A DNA stretch of 64,000 bases from CAYQOX01 sp964419335 (GCA_964419335.1 CAYQOX010000022.1:6991-70990); one strand, 5' to 3'; shown: positions 50,335 to 59,859, counted from the stretch's first letter. Numbers and translations are program-made. Notes: generated from the sequence alone by a model not told the origin.

Positions 50335-52575
50335 ATGGCGAAAAAAATAACAGCCGAGATTGGTCATGAGGGCCTTACAAAAGAAGTTGAATATCAGGTT
50401 CCTGAAGATGAACCTGGGATGTGGGATAAAAATCATCACTTCGATATCGTTCGCGATGGAGAAGTGCTCAGGCTCGATGCGGTCGATAAAGTCACCGGGA
50501 AGGCAAAATATTCATCCGATATCCGTCGTCCCGATATGCTTTATGCGGTTCTTGTTACTTGTCCCCATGCCCATGCCAAGATTAATAGTGTGGATACTTC
50601 TGCGGCGGAAAAGATGCCTGGTGTTAAGGCCGTGATGGTGGCGGATGGATTGAATACCGCTCGCTTTGCGGGATGGATTATTGGGGCGGTGGCCGCTGAG
50701 ACAATTCAGCAAGCCCGCGATGCTGCACGGCAATTTGAAGTAGATTATAAAGTCTTGTCGTTTGTGGTGGATGGTGAGGAAGCCATGGACGATACTTCTC
50801 CTCGGGTTCACAAGGGCGGGAATGTGGATAGTGGTCGTCCTCGTGAACGAGGTGATGTCGATCAGGGTTTTCAAGAAGCTGACGTGATTCATGAAGGAGA
50901 ATACTCCACTCAGGTCACGCCTCATACTTGTTTGGAATCCCATGGCTGCGTGGCTGAATGGAAAGACGGAGAATTAACCGTTTGGCATTCTACGCAAGGG
51001 ATTTTGAGTGTGCAGCGAGGGATGGCACGCGCTACGGATACGCCTGAAAACAAGACACGAGTTATTACCCAATATATGGGAGGTGGATTCGGCTCAAAGT
51101 TTGGTCCAGAAGAATTCGGTATTATGGCGGCCAAAATGACAAAAGAGACAGGGCGACCGGTATGGTTTATGGTTGATCGCTATGTTGATATTGTCATGTG
51201 CGGTAATAAACCGGCCGCCAAGATGTATGTGAAACTCGGGGCCAAAAAAAATGGGACTCTCACTGCGGTTTATTTACAATCAAGCAATGTTGTAGGCCAT
51301 ACCGGCCGTGCTAGTGTCGCATCGCCTTTTATGTCCTATTATGATTGTCCCAATATTCGCATAGAGGAAAACAATGTGCGTATTAATGCCGGTTCCAGCC
51401 GCGCTTTTCGGGCACCGGGACATCCACAAGGTTCCTTTGGTATGGAAATGGCATTGGATGGTTTAGCGCAAAAACTTGATATGAACCCACTCGCCTTGCG
51501 TTTAAAAAACGTCACGCCCTCGGCACTCGATGCACGGAAACACGAGTTTGAAGTCGGGGCAGAACGTTTCGGCTGGGATACGAAGTACAAGAAGCCTGGT
51601 AGCGAAAATGGACGTTTTCGTAGAGGCGTAGGTTGTGCGGTAACGTACTGGGGTTATTCTGGACGCCCGGGTGGAGCCGTGGTTCGTTGTACCTTATACC
51701 CGGATGGCAGCGCTGAAGTGGCTAATTGCACTCAGGATTTAGGCACTGGACATCGGACGATGATGGCTTCTGTTGCGGCAGAAACATTGGGTACAGATAT
51801 CGATCAAATCAAAGTCTCCATCGGGGATACTCAGCTTGGTTTAGAAGGTCCCGCCAGTGGGGGAAGTACCACCACGCCCACGACCGCCCCGGCTGTGCGC
51901 AGTGCTTGTTATAAAGCCAAACGCAAACTATTCGAAAAAGTCGCTCAGAAGTGGAAGACCGAGGTGGATGATATCGAGAGCGATCGGGGGATGGTTACTT
52001 GCAAGAGCGATTCGAATAAAAAAATGACTTGGGAAAAAGCGGCTTCGATGATTCGCAATGGCACCCTAACGACTACGGGAGAGCATATTCAACGTCCCGA
52101 GATCGAAGGGATGGATATTGGGACTCCACCCCGGGGGGCGCAATTTGCTGAGGTGGTTGTGGATACGGCCACCGGCCGCGTGAAGGTTGAGAAAATCGTG
52201 GCTGTGCAAGATTCTGGGGTTATGATGGCTCCGAAGCAGGCGGAAAGCCAAATCTGCGGCGGGGTTATTCAAGGGGTAAGCTTCGCTTTGTTGGAAGATC
52301 GTGTTATGGACAACATGCTGGGACGCCAAATCAACCCTAATCTTGAAGAGTACAAGGTGCTGGGTCCGCAAGAAATGCCAGAGATCGAGCCCATTATTGT
52401 TAATGTATATGATCCTGTAAATAACGCGAGTGCGAAAGGATTGGGCGAGCCTCCCCATATCCCCACGGCGGCGGCGATTGGATGTGCGGTGGGGAATGCG
52501 ATTGGGGTGCCTGTTAATGATCTTCCCATGACACCCGATAAAGTTTTGGCTGCCCTACAAGAGAAGGAGGGATAA
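50335..52575 (+). CDS. Molybdopterin-binding subunit of a PaoABC-like aldehyde oxidoreductase
   Basis: The 746-residue protein belongs to the xanthine oxidase family. MGGGFGSKFGPEEFG and RAFRAPGHPQGSFGMEMALDGLA bind the cofactor, and E705 in GLGEPPHIPTAAA is the predicted catalytic base. Length and lack of signal fit PaoC, which hitch-hikes through Tat with the small subunit. It would oxidise aldehydes or N-heterocycles with water as oxygen source. An AGGAGG-type site lies before the ATG. No PaoD/XdhC maturation factor is encoded beside it. Confidence 0.92.
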   Translation: MAKKITAEIGHEGLTKEVEYQVPEDEPGMWDKNHHFDIVRDGEVLRLDAVDKVTGKAKYSSDIRRPDMLYAVLVTCPHAHAKINSVDTSAAEKMPGVKAVMVADGLNTARFAGWIIGAVAAETIQQARDAARQFEVDYKVLSFVVDGEEAMDDTSPRVHKGGNVDSGRPRERGDVDQGFQEADVIHEGEYSTQVTPHTCLESHGCVAEWKDGELTVWHSTQGILSVQRGMARATDTPENKTRVITQYMGGGFGSKFGPEEFGIMAAKMTKETGRPVWFMVDRYVDIVMCGNKPAAKMYVKLGAKKNGTLTAVYLQSSNVVGHTGRASVASPFMSYYDCPNIRIEENNVRINAGSSRAFRAPGHPQGSFGMEMALDGLAQKLDMNPLALRLKNVTPSALDARKHEFEVGAERFGWDTKYKKPGSENGRFRRGVGCAVTYWGYSGRPGGAVVRCTLYPDGSAEVANCTQDLGTGHRTMMASVAAETLGTDIDQIKVSIGDTQLGLEGPASGGSTTTPTTAPAVRSACYKAKRKLFEKVAQKWKTEVDDIESDRGMVTCKSDSNKKMTWEKAASMIRNGTLTTTGEHIQRPEIEGMDIGTPPRGAQFAEVVVDTATGRVKVEKIVAVQDSGVMMAPKQAESQICGGVIQGVSFALLEDRVMDNMLGRQINPNLEEYKVLGPQEMPEIEPIIVNVYDPVNNASAKGLGEPPHIPTAAAIGCAVGNAIGVPVNDLPMTPDKVLAALQEKEG

Positions 52576-52581
52576 TCAATC

Positions 52582-53556
52582 ATGAAGAAATTCCAATATA
52601 TTAACGCTGCTTCTAGAAAGGATGTCATATCCAATCTTAAAGAGGATTACAATCAAGCCATGGTTCTTGCCGGGGGATTGGACGTCATTGGTGAATTAAA
52701 GAATCATTTAGTCGAGCCGGAAACCGTCATCAATTTGGGTGGATTAGATGATTTAAACTATATCAAAATGGATGGGGATGCTTTGCGGATTGGTGCCATG
52801 GCGACCATCGCTGATATTGCTGCGAATGGTACGATTCGTACTCACTTCACGGGTTTATCGGATGCTGCCTCGGTGGTCGGTTCACCTCAAATACGCAATG
52901 TGGGAACCATGGGCGGGAATTTGTGCCAACGTCCCCGTTGTTGGTATTATCGTGAAGAGGAATATCCTTGTTTGAAGAAAGGCGGGCATGTTTGTTATTC
53001 GGTTTCTGGACGAAACAAATATAACGCTATTCTCGGGGGAGGACCGAGTTATATTGTCCATCCATCCGATTGTGCACCGCCCTTGATTACTTTGGATGCA
53101 AATTTGCATCTTTTAGGTCCTGAGGGAGAACGAACGCTTCCGATTGAAGAATTTTTTATTCTTCCCAGCGAAGGGAATCTTACGCGCGAAAATGTATTGA
53201 AACCCAATGAAATCATTACGGAAGTGGAAATTCCTAAAACGAACATGAAAAGTCGGTATATTAAATTTCGTGAAAAAGAGAGTTATGATTGGGCGTTGTC
53301 GGCCGCGGCGGTGGCAATGGACTTGGATGGCGAACGTTGTAGAAAAGCCCGGATTGTCTTAGGCGGGGTGGCTCCAAAACCATGGCGGGTCAAGAATGCC
53401 GAAGCGATTCTCGAAGGTGAGAGTGTTACGGAGGAACTCGCGGGCAAAGCGGCCGAGGCCGCTTTGGAAGGTGCGCAGCCCCTGGAAGACAATGCTTTCA
53501 AGGTCCCTTTGACCCAAGCGATTGTCAAAGATGCCATTATGGACTTGGTGGCATAA
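52582..53556 (+). CDS. FAD and [4Fe-4S] subunit of a PaoABC-like aldehyde oxidoreductase
   Basis: The 324-residue protein is a CO dehydrogenase flavoprotein-type subunit: VLAGGLDVIGELK and VGSPQIRNVGTMGGNLCQ bind FAD. Four extra cysteines, C115, C120, C130 and C138, lie in a loop (NLCQRPRCWYYREEEYPC) as in PaoB, where they carry a [4Fe-4S] cluster. IVHPSDCAPPL is also typical. The order small, large, medium subunit differs from E. coli paoABC (small, medium, large). The gene is followed by the terminator at 53582. Confidence 0.93.
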   Translation: MKKFQYINAASRKDVISNLKEDYNQAMVLAGGLDVIGELKNHLVEPETVINLGGLDDLNYIKMDGDALRIGAMATIADIAANGTIRTHFTGLSDAASVVGSPQIRNVGTMGGNLCQRPRCWYYREEEYPCLKKGGHVCYSVSGRNKYNAILGGGPSYIVHPSDCAPPLITLDANLHLLGPEGERTLPIEEFFILPSEGNLTRENVLKPNEIITEVEIPKTNMKSRYIKFREKESYDWALSAAAVAMDLDGERCRKARIVLGGVAPKPWRVKNAEAILEGESVTEELAGKAAEAALEGAQPLEDNAFKVPLTQAIVKDAIMDLVA

Positions 53557-53581
53557 TACACTTTTTTTTTGAGACTTCGAT

Positions 53582-53620
53582 AAAGTGAGGGTGACCTTTT
53601 TCGGCCACCCTCACTTTTTT
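53582..53620. terminator. Bidirectional intrinsic terminator
   Basis: AAAGTGAGGGTG (53582-53593) pairs perfectly with CACCCTCACTTT (53606-53617), with T-tracts on both sides. It ends the oxidoreductase operon and the convergent gene at 53623. Confidence 0.9.
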
Positions 53621-53622
53621 AT

Positions 53623-54354
53623 CTAGCGTAAGGTGATCAGAGGTGTGGTTTGAATTTCTCCCTCCGGTTGCTTTTCTGTTTCTGAGGAATTAATTAGTTT
53701 GACTCCTCTTACAAGGGTGATGAGGTCCTGATTATCGTTGTTCGTAGAAAATTCCCAGCAGATCACATACCAATTGGGAACCTCTCCGTATTTGGTTTTA
53801 TAGGGGTAAATATGTGCTTTGTGGAGATCGTCTCCGAAACGTTCTACATTTTTGTTACGCTCATTTTGCGTATATACGGTTTCTCCTTTGGGGGAAAATT
53901 CGGGATTGAAATTTGCACTTTGCACGTAAAACCCGAATGGTAGATTGCCGGGATCGAAACGGGTACGTCCTTTGGGAGAAGCGGGAAGTCCAGTGATGCG
54001 AGTTTGGTCTCCGGCTTCAGGGCCGCATTCAAATAACAATTGTAAAGTAGGTTTCGAGGTGAAGAGATACATGCCAGCACGAACTTTGGATATGTCATCT
54101 TCTTTGCCAAAGGAATATTTTGCGATGGCTAAATAATCGACGTACTTTTTGGTTTTCATGAATAAGCCTTGGGTTGGCCCTTCAACCAGGATTTCATCCT
54201 CAGGGGTGAGTTTCAAGCCGAGTTCTTCAAAAACTTCACTGAGTGAAGGCTCTTGCACATCGGTTGCATCCTGAATGGGTTGTGCTTCTTCTTGGCTGAA
54301 AGCAGGAAGAAAGCAGACTACGGATAATAAGAATAAAATGAGTGTGCGTTGCAT
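53623..54354 (-). CDS. Secreted protein of unknown function
   Basis: This 243-residue protein has a signal peptide (MQRTLILFLLSVVCFLPAFS). The rest is soluble and beta-rich, with an acidic linker at 22-45, KYVDYLAIAKYSFGKEDDISKVRAGMYLF, a PFGFYVQSANFNPEFSPKGETVYTQNERN segment and YVICWEFSTNNDNQDLITLVRGVK near the end. No family is recognised. The DUF4114-like SANFNPE segment may indicate a surface beta-sandwich, but this is weak. GAGGAG precedes the ATG. It shares a strand and a 15-base gap with the VanY-like gene, so both may be co-transcribed. Confidence 0.8.
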   Translation of the reverse strand: MQRTLILFLLSVVCFLPAFSQEEAQPIQDATDVQEPSLSEVFEELGLKLTPEDEILVEGPTQGLFMKTKKYVDYLAIAKYSFGKEDDISKVRAGMYLFTSKPTLQLLFECGPEAGDQTRITGLPASPKGRTRFDPGNLPFGFYVQSANFNPEFSPKGETVYTQNERNKNVERFGDDLHKAHIYPYKTKYGEVPNWYVICWEFSTNNDNQDLITLVRGVKLINSSETEKQPEGEIQTTPLITLR

Positions 54355-54369
54355 AAGAATTTCTCCTCT

Positions 54370-55134
54370 CTATGGTTTGGATGTTTGATATGATTTTGGA
54401 ATGAGATCGGGATTGATCCCCAATCCCCATTCTTGTTTAAACTGTTCAACAAAGGATACGGTGAAGACTTCTCGGCCTTCCATTTGGGGAACGTTAATAT
54501 ATTGGCGTAAATCAATCTTCATAAATTGTTCTGTAAAGGGTACCGCTAAGGGGGCATAACTCCAATGCCAAGGTTCATAGTTATAGCCGGTGCGCTTTTC
54601 ATCGTTCGGGTAGGCTTCGTAAAAATCAAAATGCGGAGCGTTTTCTTTCAGCCAACAGTATAAATCATGAAATACGCCATTATGTTTAAAATGCTTAGGC
54701 AGTAATACATCTTCGGGTTGTGGTTTGGCAAGATCAATGAGATCGGCATCCGTTCCCCAGTGATGGCGAGAAGAACCAGGCAAACTGGAATACGTGAGTA
54801 TCTCACGTACTTTCTCTTCAGAAGTTTTGTTTGAATGATGCATAGAGCGGAATTTTCGGTTCCAGATGAGCCGTTGGCGTTCAAAACTTCGATAGCTGGA
54901 AGCCGAATAGATATGGAGGCCTTCTTTGGCCGCTTGTTTGATCATGGCATTCAATGCTTGGGCGGCCTCTTTGCGAAGATTGAAGCCTTTTCCATAAAGT
55001 GTGGGACGGTCTATTCCAACGAGTTCTCTTTCAGATAAAGTGGCCATAGGATTATTGTTATTAGCCGAGGCGAAGCCTCCTAGCAGCCCTGTAGCGAATA
55101 AAGATACATTATGAACAAAAAATCTTCGTTTCAT
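54370..55134 (-). CDS. VanY-like D-alanyl-D-alanine carboxypeptidase (M15)
   Basis: The 254-residue protein has an N-terminal signal (MKRRFFVHNVSLFATGLLGGFASA). The LAS-superfamily zinc site is visible in SSRHHWGTDADLID (His and Asp ligands) and EPWHWSY (His ligand with the usual W-H pair), with SASSYRSFERQ before it. Such enzymes trim the terminal D-Ala from peptidoglycan peptides in the periplasm. No clear ribosome binding site lies immediately before the ATG; AGAGGAA is about 16 bases away. Confidence 0.9.
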   Translation of the reverse strand: MKRRFFVHNVSLFATGLLGGFASANNNNPMATLSERELVGIDRPTLYGKGFNLRKEAAQALNAMIKQAAKEGLHIYSASSYRSFERQRLIWNRKFRSMHHSNKTSEEKVREILTYSSLPGSSRHHWGTDADLIDLAKPQPEDVLLPKHFKHNGVFHDLYCWLKENAPHFDFYEAYPNDEKRTGYNYEPWHWSYAPLAVPFTEQFMKIDLRQYINVPQMEGREVFTVSFVEQFKQEWGLGINPDLIPKSYQTSKP

Positions 55135-55312
55135 AATTAAAATTTGAATCTATTCCTCTCTAAAAAATGCTTTGCTTGCACTGCTACTTGGTGGAAAAAG
55201 GAAAAAAGAAAAAGTTATCGTTGTACCATTAGCCCTTTTGTTTCAAGGGAAATGGAGAGTATCATGTTTGTGTTCTATTATATCAATAATATAAGTATTG
55301 GAGAGTAGTATA

Positions 55313-56623
55313 ATGCCAGACAAATCTACATCCCGAAGAAATTTTATGAAAACCACCGGTATTGGTGTAGCCGCAGGATTAAGTGCGTTCGAATACCGGG
55401 CATTGGCTCAAGAAGGAACCAATGACAAGATTCATATCGCGGTGATTGGTGTAGGCGGTCGCGGAAGCCATTTGCTGCGGTGGGCCCGAGGGAAAGAGGA
55501 AGCCGAGATTGTCGCCGTTTGCGATGTCTATGTGCGTCGTCGCAAGGATGCGGCTAAAGCCGCCGGTCTGGATCCTGAGAATGAGCGGGATTGCACCGGC
55601 GACTATCGTGAACTTTTGGAGCGCGATGATATTGATGCCGTAATTATTGCTACGCCGGATCACTGGCACGCACCTATTGCCATTGATGCGATGAAAAAAG
55701 GTAAAGATGTCTATCTGGAAAAGCCTATGACGCACACGATTCCAGAGGCGAAGGAAGTTTGCCAGGTACAAAAAGAAACCGGTTGTGTGTTGCAGGTTGG
55801 GAGTCAAACGACTTCCAGTGATCAATGGTGGAATGCCAAGAAGGCGATTGAAGACGGGATGATCGGGAAACTCATTATGAGCCAAGGATCCTATCACCGG
55901 AACAGTAAAGGAGGTGAATGGAACTGGTCGATTGATGAAGATGCCGGTCCTGATGCGAAAGGGGAAGATTATATCGATTGGGATATGTGGCTTGGAACGG
56001 CGCCCCCCCGAGAATGGAGTCCCGACCGATTTTTCCGTTTCCGTAAATTCTGGGATTATTCTGGAGGGATCGCTACTGATTTATTCTACCACGTGATGGC
56101 CCCTCTCAACATATGCTGGCCTCAACCCCAATTCCCGTACCGTGTCATGGCTTCAGGCGGGATCTATGTATTCAAAGACAGCCGCGAAGTGCCTGATACC
56201 TTTGGTTTGATGGCAGAATATCCTGGTGAGCATCAGGTGGTCCTCAGTTCTAGCATGGCGAATAATACTCATATCCCGGGATTGATTCGCGGCCATGAAG
56301 GAACCATTGTGATGGTTGAACATGGGAAGTTTGAAGGTCATACGCCCCACATCACCGTCACAGCCCAGGATCCTTACGAAGAGGAATTCAAGGAAAAATG
56401 GGGTAAGACAGAAATAAAAATCGAAACCAAAGATGACCGTCCGGATCACATGTCCAACTTTTTGCAATGTGTGAAAACGCGTGAAAAACCGGTGTTGGAC
56501 GCGGACACTGCCTACAAAACGATGGTTACCATTGGGATGTCGGTTGAATCGTATCGACAAGGGCGAGTGTTGTACTTCGATCCTGAAAAAGAAATCGTAC
56601 GCAGCACCCCGCCGAAGAGTTAA
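55313..56623 (+). CDS. Tat-exported Gfo/Idh/MocA family oxidoreductase
   Basis: From the ATG at 55313 (GGAGAG upstream) the protein has 436 residues. The Tat signal TSRRNFMKTTGIGVAAG is followed by a Rossmann fold with IAVIGVGGRGSHLL, VAVCDVYVRRRKDA and the EKPMTHTIPEAK motif, whose Lys is the family's conserved catalytic residue. The C-terminal half is the usual substrate sheet (WDYSGGIATDLFYHVMAPL). It probably oxidises or isomerises a sugar derivative with bound NAD(P) in the periplasm. It may act with the DUF1080 protein on 3-keto sugars; that is inferred from known pairings, not position. Confidence 0.92.
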   Translation: MPDKSTSRRNFMKTTGIGVAAGLSAFEYRALAQEGTNDKIHIAVIGVGGRGSHLLRWARGKEEAEIVAVCDVYVRRRKDAAKAAGLDPENERDCTGDYRELLERDDIDAVIIATPDHWHAPIAIDAMKKGKDVYLEKPMTHTIPEAKEVCQVQKETGCVLQVGSQTTSSDQWWNAKKAIEDGMIGKLIMSQGSYHRNSKGGEWNWSIDEDAGPDAKGEDYIDWDMWLGTAPPREWSPDRFFRFRKFWDYSGGIATDLFYHVMAPLNICWPQPQFPYRVMASGGIYVFKDSREVPDTFGLMAEYPGEHQVVLSSSMANNTHIPGLIRGHEGTIVMVEHGKFEGHTPHITVTAQDPYEEEFKEKWGKTEIKIETKDDRPDHMSNFLQCVKTREKPVLDADTAYKTMVTIGMSVESYRQGRVLYFDPEKEIVRSTPPKS

Positions 56624-56644
56624 ATGGAAGGAAATATAGGAAAT

Positions 56645-56678
56645 GAGGGGGGCTCAGGTTGTGTCCCCCTTATTTTTG
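56645..56678. terminator. Intrinsic terminator of the Gfo/Idh/MocA gene
   Basis: An AGGGGG block pairs with CCCCCTT around a 14-base loop, followed by ATTTTTG on the + strand. The loop is longer than usual. It lies between convergent genes. Confidence 0.6.
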
Positions 56679-56683
56679 ATCAT

Positions 56684-57169
56684 TTATTGATCGCGTGGAA
56701 CTGGAACGGGCCCAAATTGGTCTAATTTATCTAGCTCTTTATAGATATTTTCAAATAAGTCTTTTGCGATGAGATCATCTTCGCTGCGAACTCCATCAGG
56801 CCCTAAGCTTCGTAAATCTACCGTACCGTCATCTTCCAGGCGGTAGGAAAAATCTTGTCCCCAGGGATCTTGCAAGACTTTTTCGTCCTCGATATAGGGG
56901 CCGTCCCACTCCCCTGTGGTTTCTATTATTTCTGGCTTGGCAATTAGAGCATGCAAATTGTCGTCCTCAGACGGAAAAGAACCAACGTGCAATCGGTAAA
57001 CCTGCAAGGCCAAAAGAAGATAGAGCATCTGCTCTTTGTAATCATATTCTTGGTTTCCAATTTCTACCCGGTATTGTTCAATTTCCTGGTTTGGAGCGGG
57101 TTGATCCGAACAAGCTAGAAAGATACAGAATAAAAAGCAGATGAAAGAAAGAAGGAGCCCTTGTTTCAT
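56684..57169 (-). CDS. Lipoprotein with GspG-like (pseudopilin C-terminal) domain
   Basis: The 161-residue protein has a lipoprotein signal with lipobox FLAC and acylated C20. The rest matches the C-terminal domain of the major pseudopilin of type II secretion: YRLHVGSFPSEDDNLHALI, WDGPYIEDEKVLQDPWGQDFSYRLEDDG and RSLGPDGVRSEDDLI, whose Asp residues bind calcium in GspG. The prepilin leader and hydrophobic helix are replaced by a lipid anchor, so it cannot build a pilus by the usual route. Its ATG overlaps the stop of the siroheme-type dehydrogenase gene. Confidence 0.85.
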   Translation of the reverse strand: MKQGLLLSFICFLFCIFLACSDQPAPNQEIEQYRVEIGNQEYDYKEQMLYLLLALQVYRLHVGSFPSEDDNLHALIAKPEIIETTGEWDGPYIEDEKVLQDPWGQDFSYRLEDDGTVDLRSLGPDGVRSEDDLIAKDLFENIYKELDKLDQFGPVPVPRDQ

Positions 57170-57876
57170 TTTTTTGAATCTATAATCGGCAGTGAACCTT
57201 GTGATGAATCCGAATTATATTTTCCCTCTCGCATGATGTTTTCCAATTCTTTTTTGGCTTCTTCGGTCATCCCATTGCGAAGAAGTGAAATGGCTCGTGA
57301 AGAGACCATTTTATCGAAAATATTACGTCGTTCTTGGGCGGAAGGGAACTCTTCTTGAACGACAGGGCGCAATAAAGCCATCAGTTCAAGAAAAAGTCCA
57401 TATTCTTCGCCATAGGCCATTTCAATTTCTTGTCGGATGCTGGCAGAGAGGGTAGGACTGATACCCGAGGTATTGATCGCAATGGTTAAAGGGCCACGTT
57501 CGATAGTGGTTGGTACGATGAAGTCTCCTTCTTCAGGGGCATCCACGACATTGCAATGGATCTTTTTTTGAGCACAGAGTTCGCCGATTTGTTTGTTGAC
57601 TTTCCGGTCATCGGTGGCGGCAATAACTAAATACGCTCCTTGGAGATCAGAGGGTTCAAATTTACGGTCCAACCATGTAATTTCTTTTTGGAAGGACATA
57701 TAGTCCAATACAGGATCCAGAGTTGGACTGACGACCGTTACTTTTGCTCCACTATCGATAAGTGAAGCCGCTTTTCGGCGTGCCACTTCGCCGCCCCCAA
57801 ATACAACGCAGGATTTTTTTTCGATGTTCAGGCACAAAGTATAGTACTTAGGATATGCCGGTTCTTTGTAATTCAT
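57166..57876 (-). CDS. Precorrin-2 dehydrogenase / sirohydrochlorin ferrochelatase-like
   Basis: The protein, 236 residues from the second ATG (GGAGG five bases before it), begins with YPKYYTLCLNIEKKSCVVFGGGEVARRKAASLIDSGAKVTVVSP, the NAD-binding Rossmann start of SirC/Met8/CysG-N. VIAATDDRKVNKQIG, NVVDAPEEGDFIVPTTIERGPLTIAINTSGISP and a helical tail follow, all typical. It oxidises precorrin-2 to sirohydrochlorin, toward siroheme or haem. No other tetrapyrrole gene adjoins it. It overlaps the GspG-like lipoprotein gene by four bases. Confidence 0.93.
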   Translation of the reverse strand: MNYKEPAYPKYYTLCLNIEKKSCVVFGGGEVARRKAASLIDSGAKVTVVSPTLDPVLDYMSFQKEITWLDRKFEPSDLQGAYLVIAATDDRKVNKQIGELCAQKKIHCNVVDAPEEGDFIVPTTIERGPLTIAINTSGISPTLSASIRQEIEMAYGEEYGLFLELMALLRPVVQEEFPSAQERRNIFDKMVSSRAISLLRNGMTEEAKKELENIMREGKYNSDSSQGSLPIIDSKK

Positions 57877-57957
57877 CATTTCCTCCGATGATTTATTATA
57901 CCTTAATCGAAAGGGGAGAATACGGTTAATGCAGAATTATTTACCTCGTTTAATTTG

Positions 57958-59859
57958 TTAGGGATTCCGTATCAGTTTAGCCTCCAGGGGTGACATATCG
58001 GGGATGGGTATACTTGTTCCGGGGAAATTAGCTTGGGTGGAGAAATGCTCATTCGATAGATTAAGAAGAACGTTATGTGTTTCTTCCTCTTCTTTAATGT
58101 GGACAAGAACCAGACCACTTCCTACCGGTTGAACAACACTTTTTGTTTGATGACCCGCATAGGTAAACCAGGCAAATTCGTTCTCGAATTGAATCCGTTG
58201 AATTGTGACATTTTGGGATTCTTCGACTACAGGAGCAACAGAAGGTAGTATTAATTTGGCGTTGGAGTCTTTGAAGGTAATAGATTGGCTGCTGGTTGCG
58301 TCTATTACAGCATTGGCGGAACGATTCATGACAAAATCCACGACAGAAAAGCCGGGTTTTTGATGATAGATTTGCACTGTCGCATCTTGGCTAAAGACAT
58401 ATCCGGTGAATAACTCATTTTGTTGATACATCAGGGTATCCAGTGATTGCCTGAGGGAAGTAAGACCATAGGCGTCCTCCTTTTCATGGATGGGGATGTC
58501 CATTTGATGGGTATCGTAACCTATGCCAAGCGCATGGGTTTTGAGAGTTCGGGTAGGAAAGAGGAGAGGGGATTGTCCTTGGTAGGACCACGTTTGCATT
58601 CCTTTTCGGGGGAAGGTATTTTTTAGAACCACAGCGGTTTGGTAATTGCGTCCTACGAGATAATAAAGGGCGTCATCGTTGCCATACAGTTTTGCATAGG
58701 GCTCGTGAGGGATTTCATGCAATGTTTCCGGGCGTTCTTGGTACATGGATCCTCGAAGAAAGGAGTTACAACCAAAAGCAAGAACATAACCAGGCGGGAA
58801 TTCCATTAATGTTTCCAGATAGCGCATCGCCACCTGGTTGAGTTCCGTATGGGTTCTTCCGTAGTAGGCCAAAGCTCCCAGCATATTGGCGGCATGGGCA
58901 CCTTGGGCGTGCATGGGAATGATAGTGATATCTGTGAGGGGAAGAGTGCGATAAGAGAACATACGGGAGTACCATAATAAGGAATCTGGGAACCATTCGT
59001 CGATGCTCTCATCGCCGCTCATGAGTCGGTATAAAAAAAGATACTGGAGGAATAAAGTGGAATGGCGAGTATTCAACACGCCTGGGATGAGTAGTTCTCC
59101 CGAATCGCCGATGGCCGATTGGAGCCATTTCATTGCTTCTTGGGCTTCCTGCAAATAGGTTTCGTCGTCTGTGAATTGATAGGCCAAGGCCATCACCCCG
59201 GTCCAAACCATCCCTTCATGAGAAACTTGGCGGATGGGACGGTTTTTTAAAAATTGCAAGCCTTTTTGCAAAAAGGCTTCATAGTTATTTCTTTCTGTAT
59301 CATCAAGGGAATCTTCAATCGCATGATAAGAATGGATCAATGCTTCATAAATCATCGCGATGTAATGCGATCCTACTTTTCCGGTTTTTCGGTTGGGAGG
59401 AAGGAACAAGCCGCCTTGGGGAGTCTGTAATTTTTCGAACGTTTGAAAAATTCTTTGAATGTGTTCAACGATAGAGGCTTGTTGATGGTATTGTGAAAAA
59501 GGTTGACTATAGGCCATGCTTAAAGCATTCGCAAAAAACGCGGTTTGCATGATCATTTTAGTATCCAAATTTTGGCTTAAGGGATCGTTATTTTCTTCCA
59601 ACATATTCGAAAACGAGGGGGATTGTTGATCGTTGGTTTGGGATTCTTCTTGTTCAAGCAATCCCGTACGCGGATTAAAATGATTGATGTAAGAAGTGAG
59701 ATCGCGGTCGAGCATAACGAAATACAATTGAGCAACTTTTGAATCTATGGGTTGAATATCCAGTGGAGAGGAGGGTTGAGCTATACTGGCTAATGTAGAA
59801 CAAAAAAGGCTCATGCCGATGAGAATAGGGGTTATGCGTAGCGAGTGAAATCGTTTCAT
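57958..59859 (-). CDS. Secreted alpha/alpha-barrel protein of unknown function
   Basis: The 633-residue protein has a signal peptide (MKRFHSLRITPILIGMSLFCSTLASIAQ). Most of the rest is a run of helical hairpins suggesting an (alpha/alpha)6 toroid (GGLFLPPNRKTGKVGSHYIAMIYEALIHSYHAIE, EGMVWTGVMALAYQFTDDETYLQEA, HAQGAHAANMLGALAYYG). A beta-rich C-terminal part from about residue 470 follows. This layout is shared by glycoside hydrolases and polysaccharide lyases, but no diagnostic catalytic motif is recognised. AGGAAA precedes the ATG. A glycan-active role is inferred from fold type only. Confidence 0.75.
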   Translation of the reverse strand: MKRFHSLRITPILIGMSLFCSTLASIAQPSSPLDIQPIDSKVAQLYFVMLDRDLTSYINHFNPRTGLLEQEESQTNDQQSPSFSNMLEENNDPLSQNLDTKMIMQTAFFANALSMAYSQPFSQYHQQASIVEHIQRIFQTFEKLQTPQGGLFLPPNRKTGKVGSHYIAMIYEALIHSYHAIEDSLDDTERNNYEAFLQKGLQFLKNRPIRQVSHEGMVWTGVMALAYQFTDDETYLQEAQEAMKWLQSAIGDSGELLIPGVLNTRHSTLFLQYLFLYRLMSGDESIDEWFPDSLLWYSRMFSYRTLPLTDITIIPMHAQGAHAANMLGALAYYGRTHTELNQVAMRYLETLMEFPPGYVLAFGCNSFLRGSMYQERPETLHEIPHEPYAKLYGNDDALYYLVGRNYQTAVVLKNTFPRKGMQTWSYQGQSPLLFPTRTLKTHALGIGYDTHQMDIPIHEKEDAYGLTSLRQSLDTLMYQQNELFTGYVFSQDATVQIYHQKPGFSVVDFVMNRSANAVIDATSSQSITFKDSNAKLILPSVAPVVEESQNVTIQRIQFENEFAWFTYAGHQTKSVVQPVGSGLVLVHIKEEEETHNVLLNLSNEHFSTQANFPGTSIPIPDMSPLEAKLIRNP

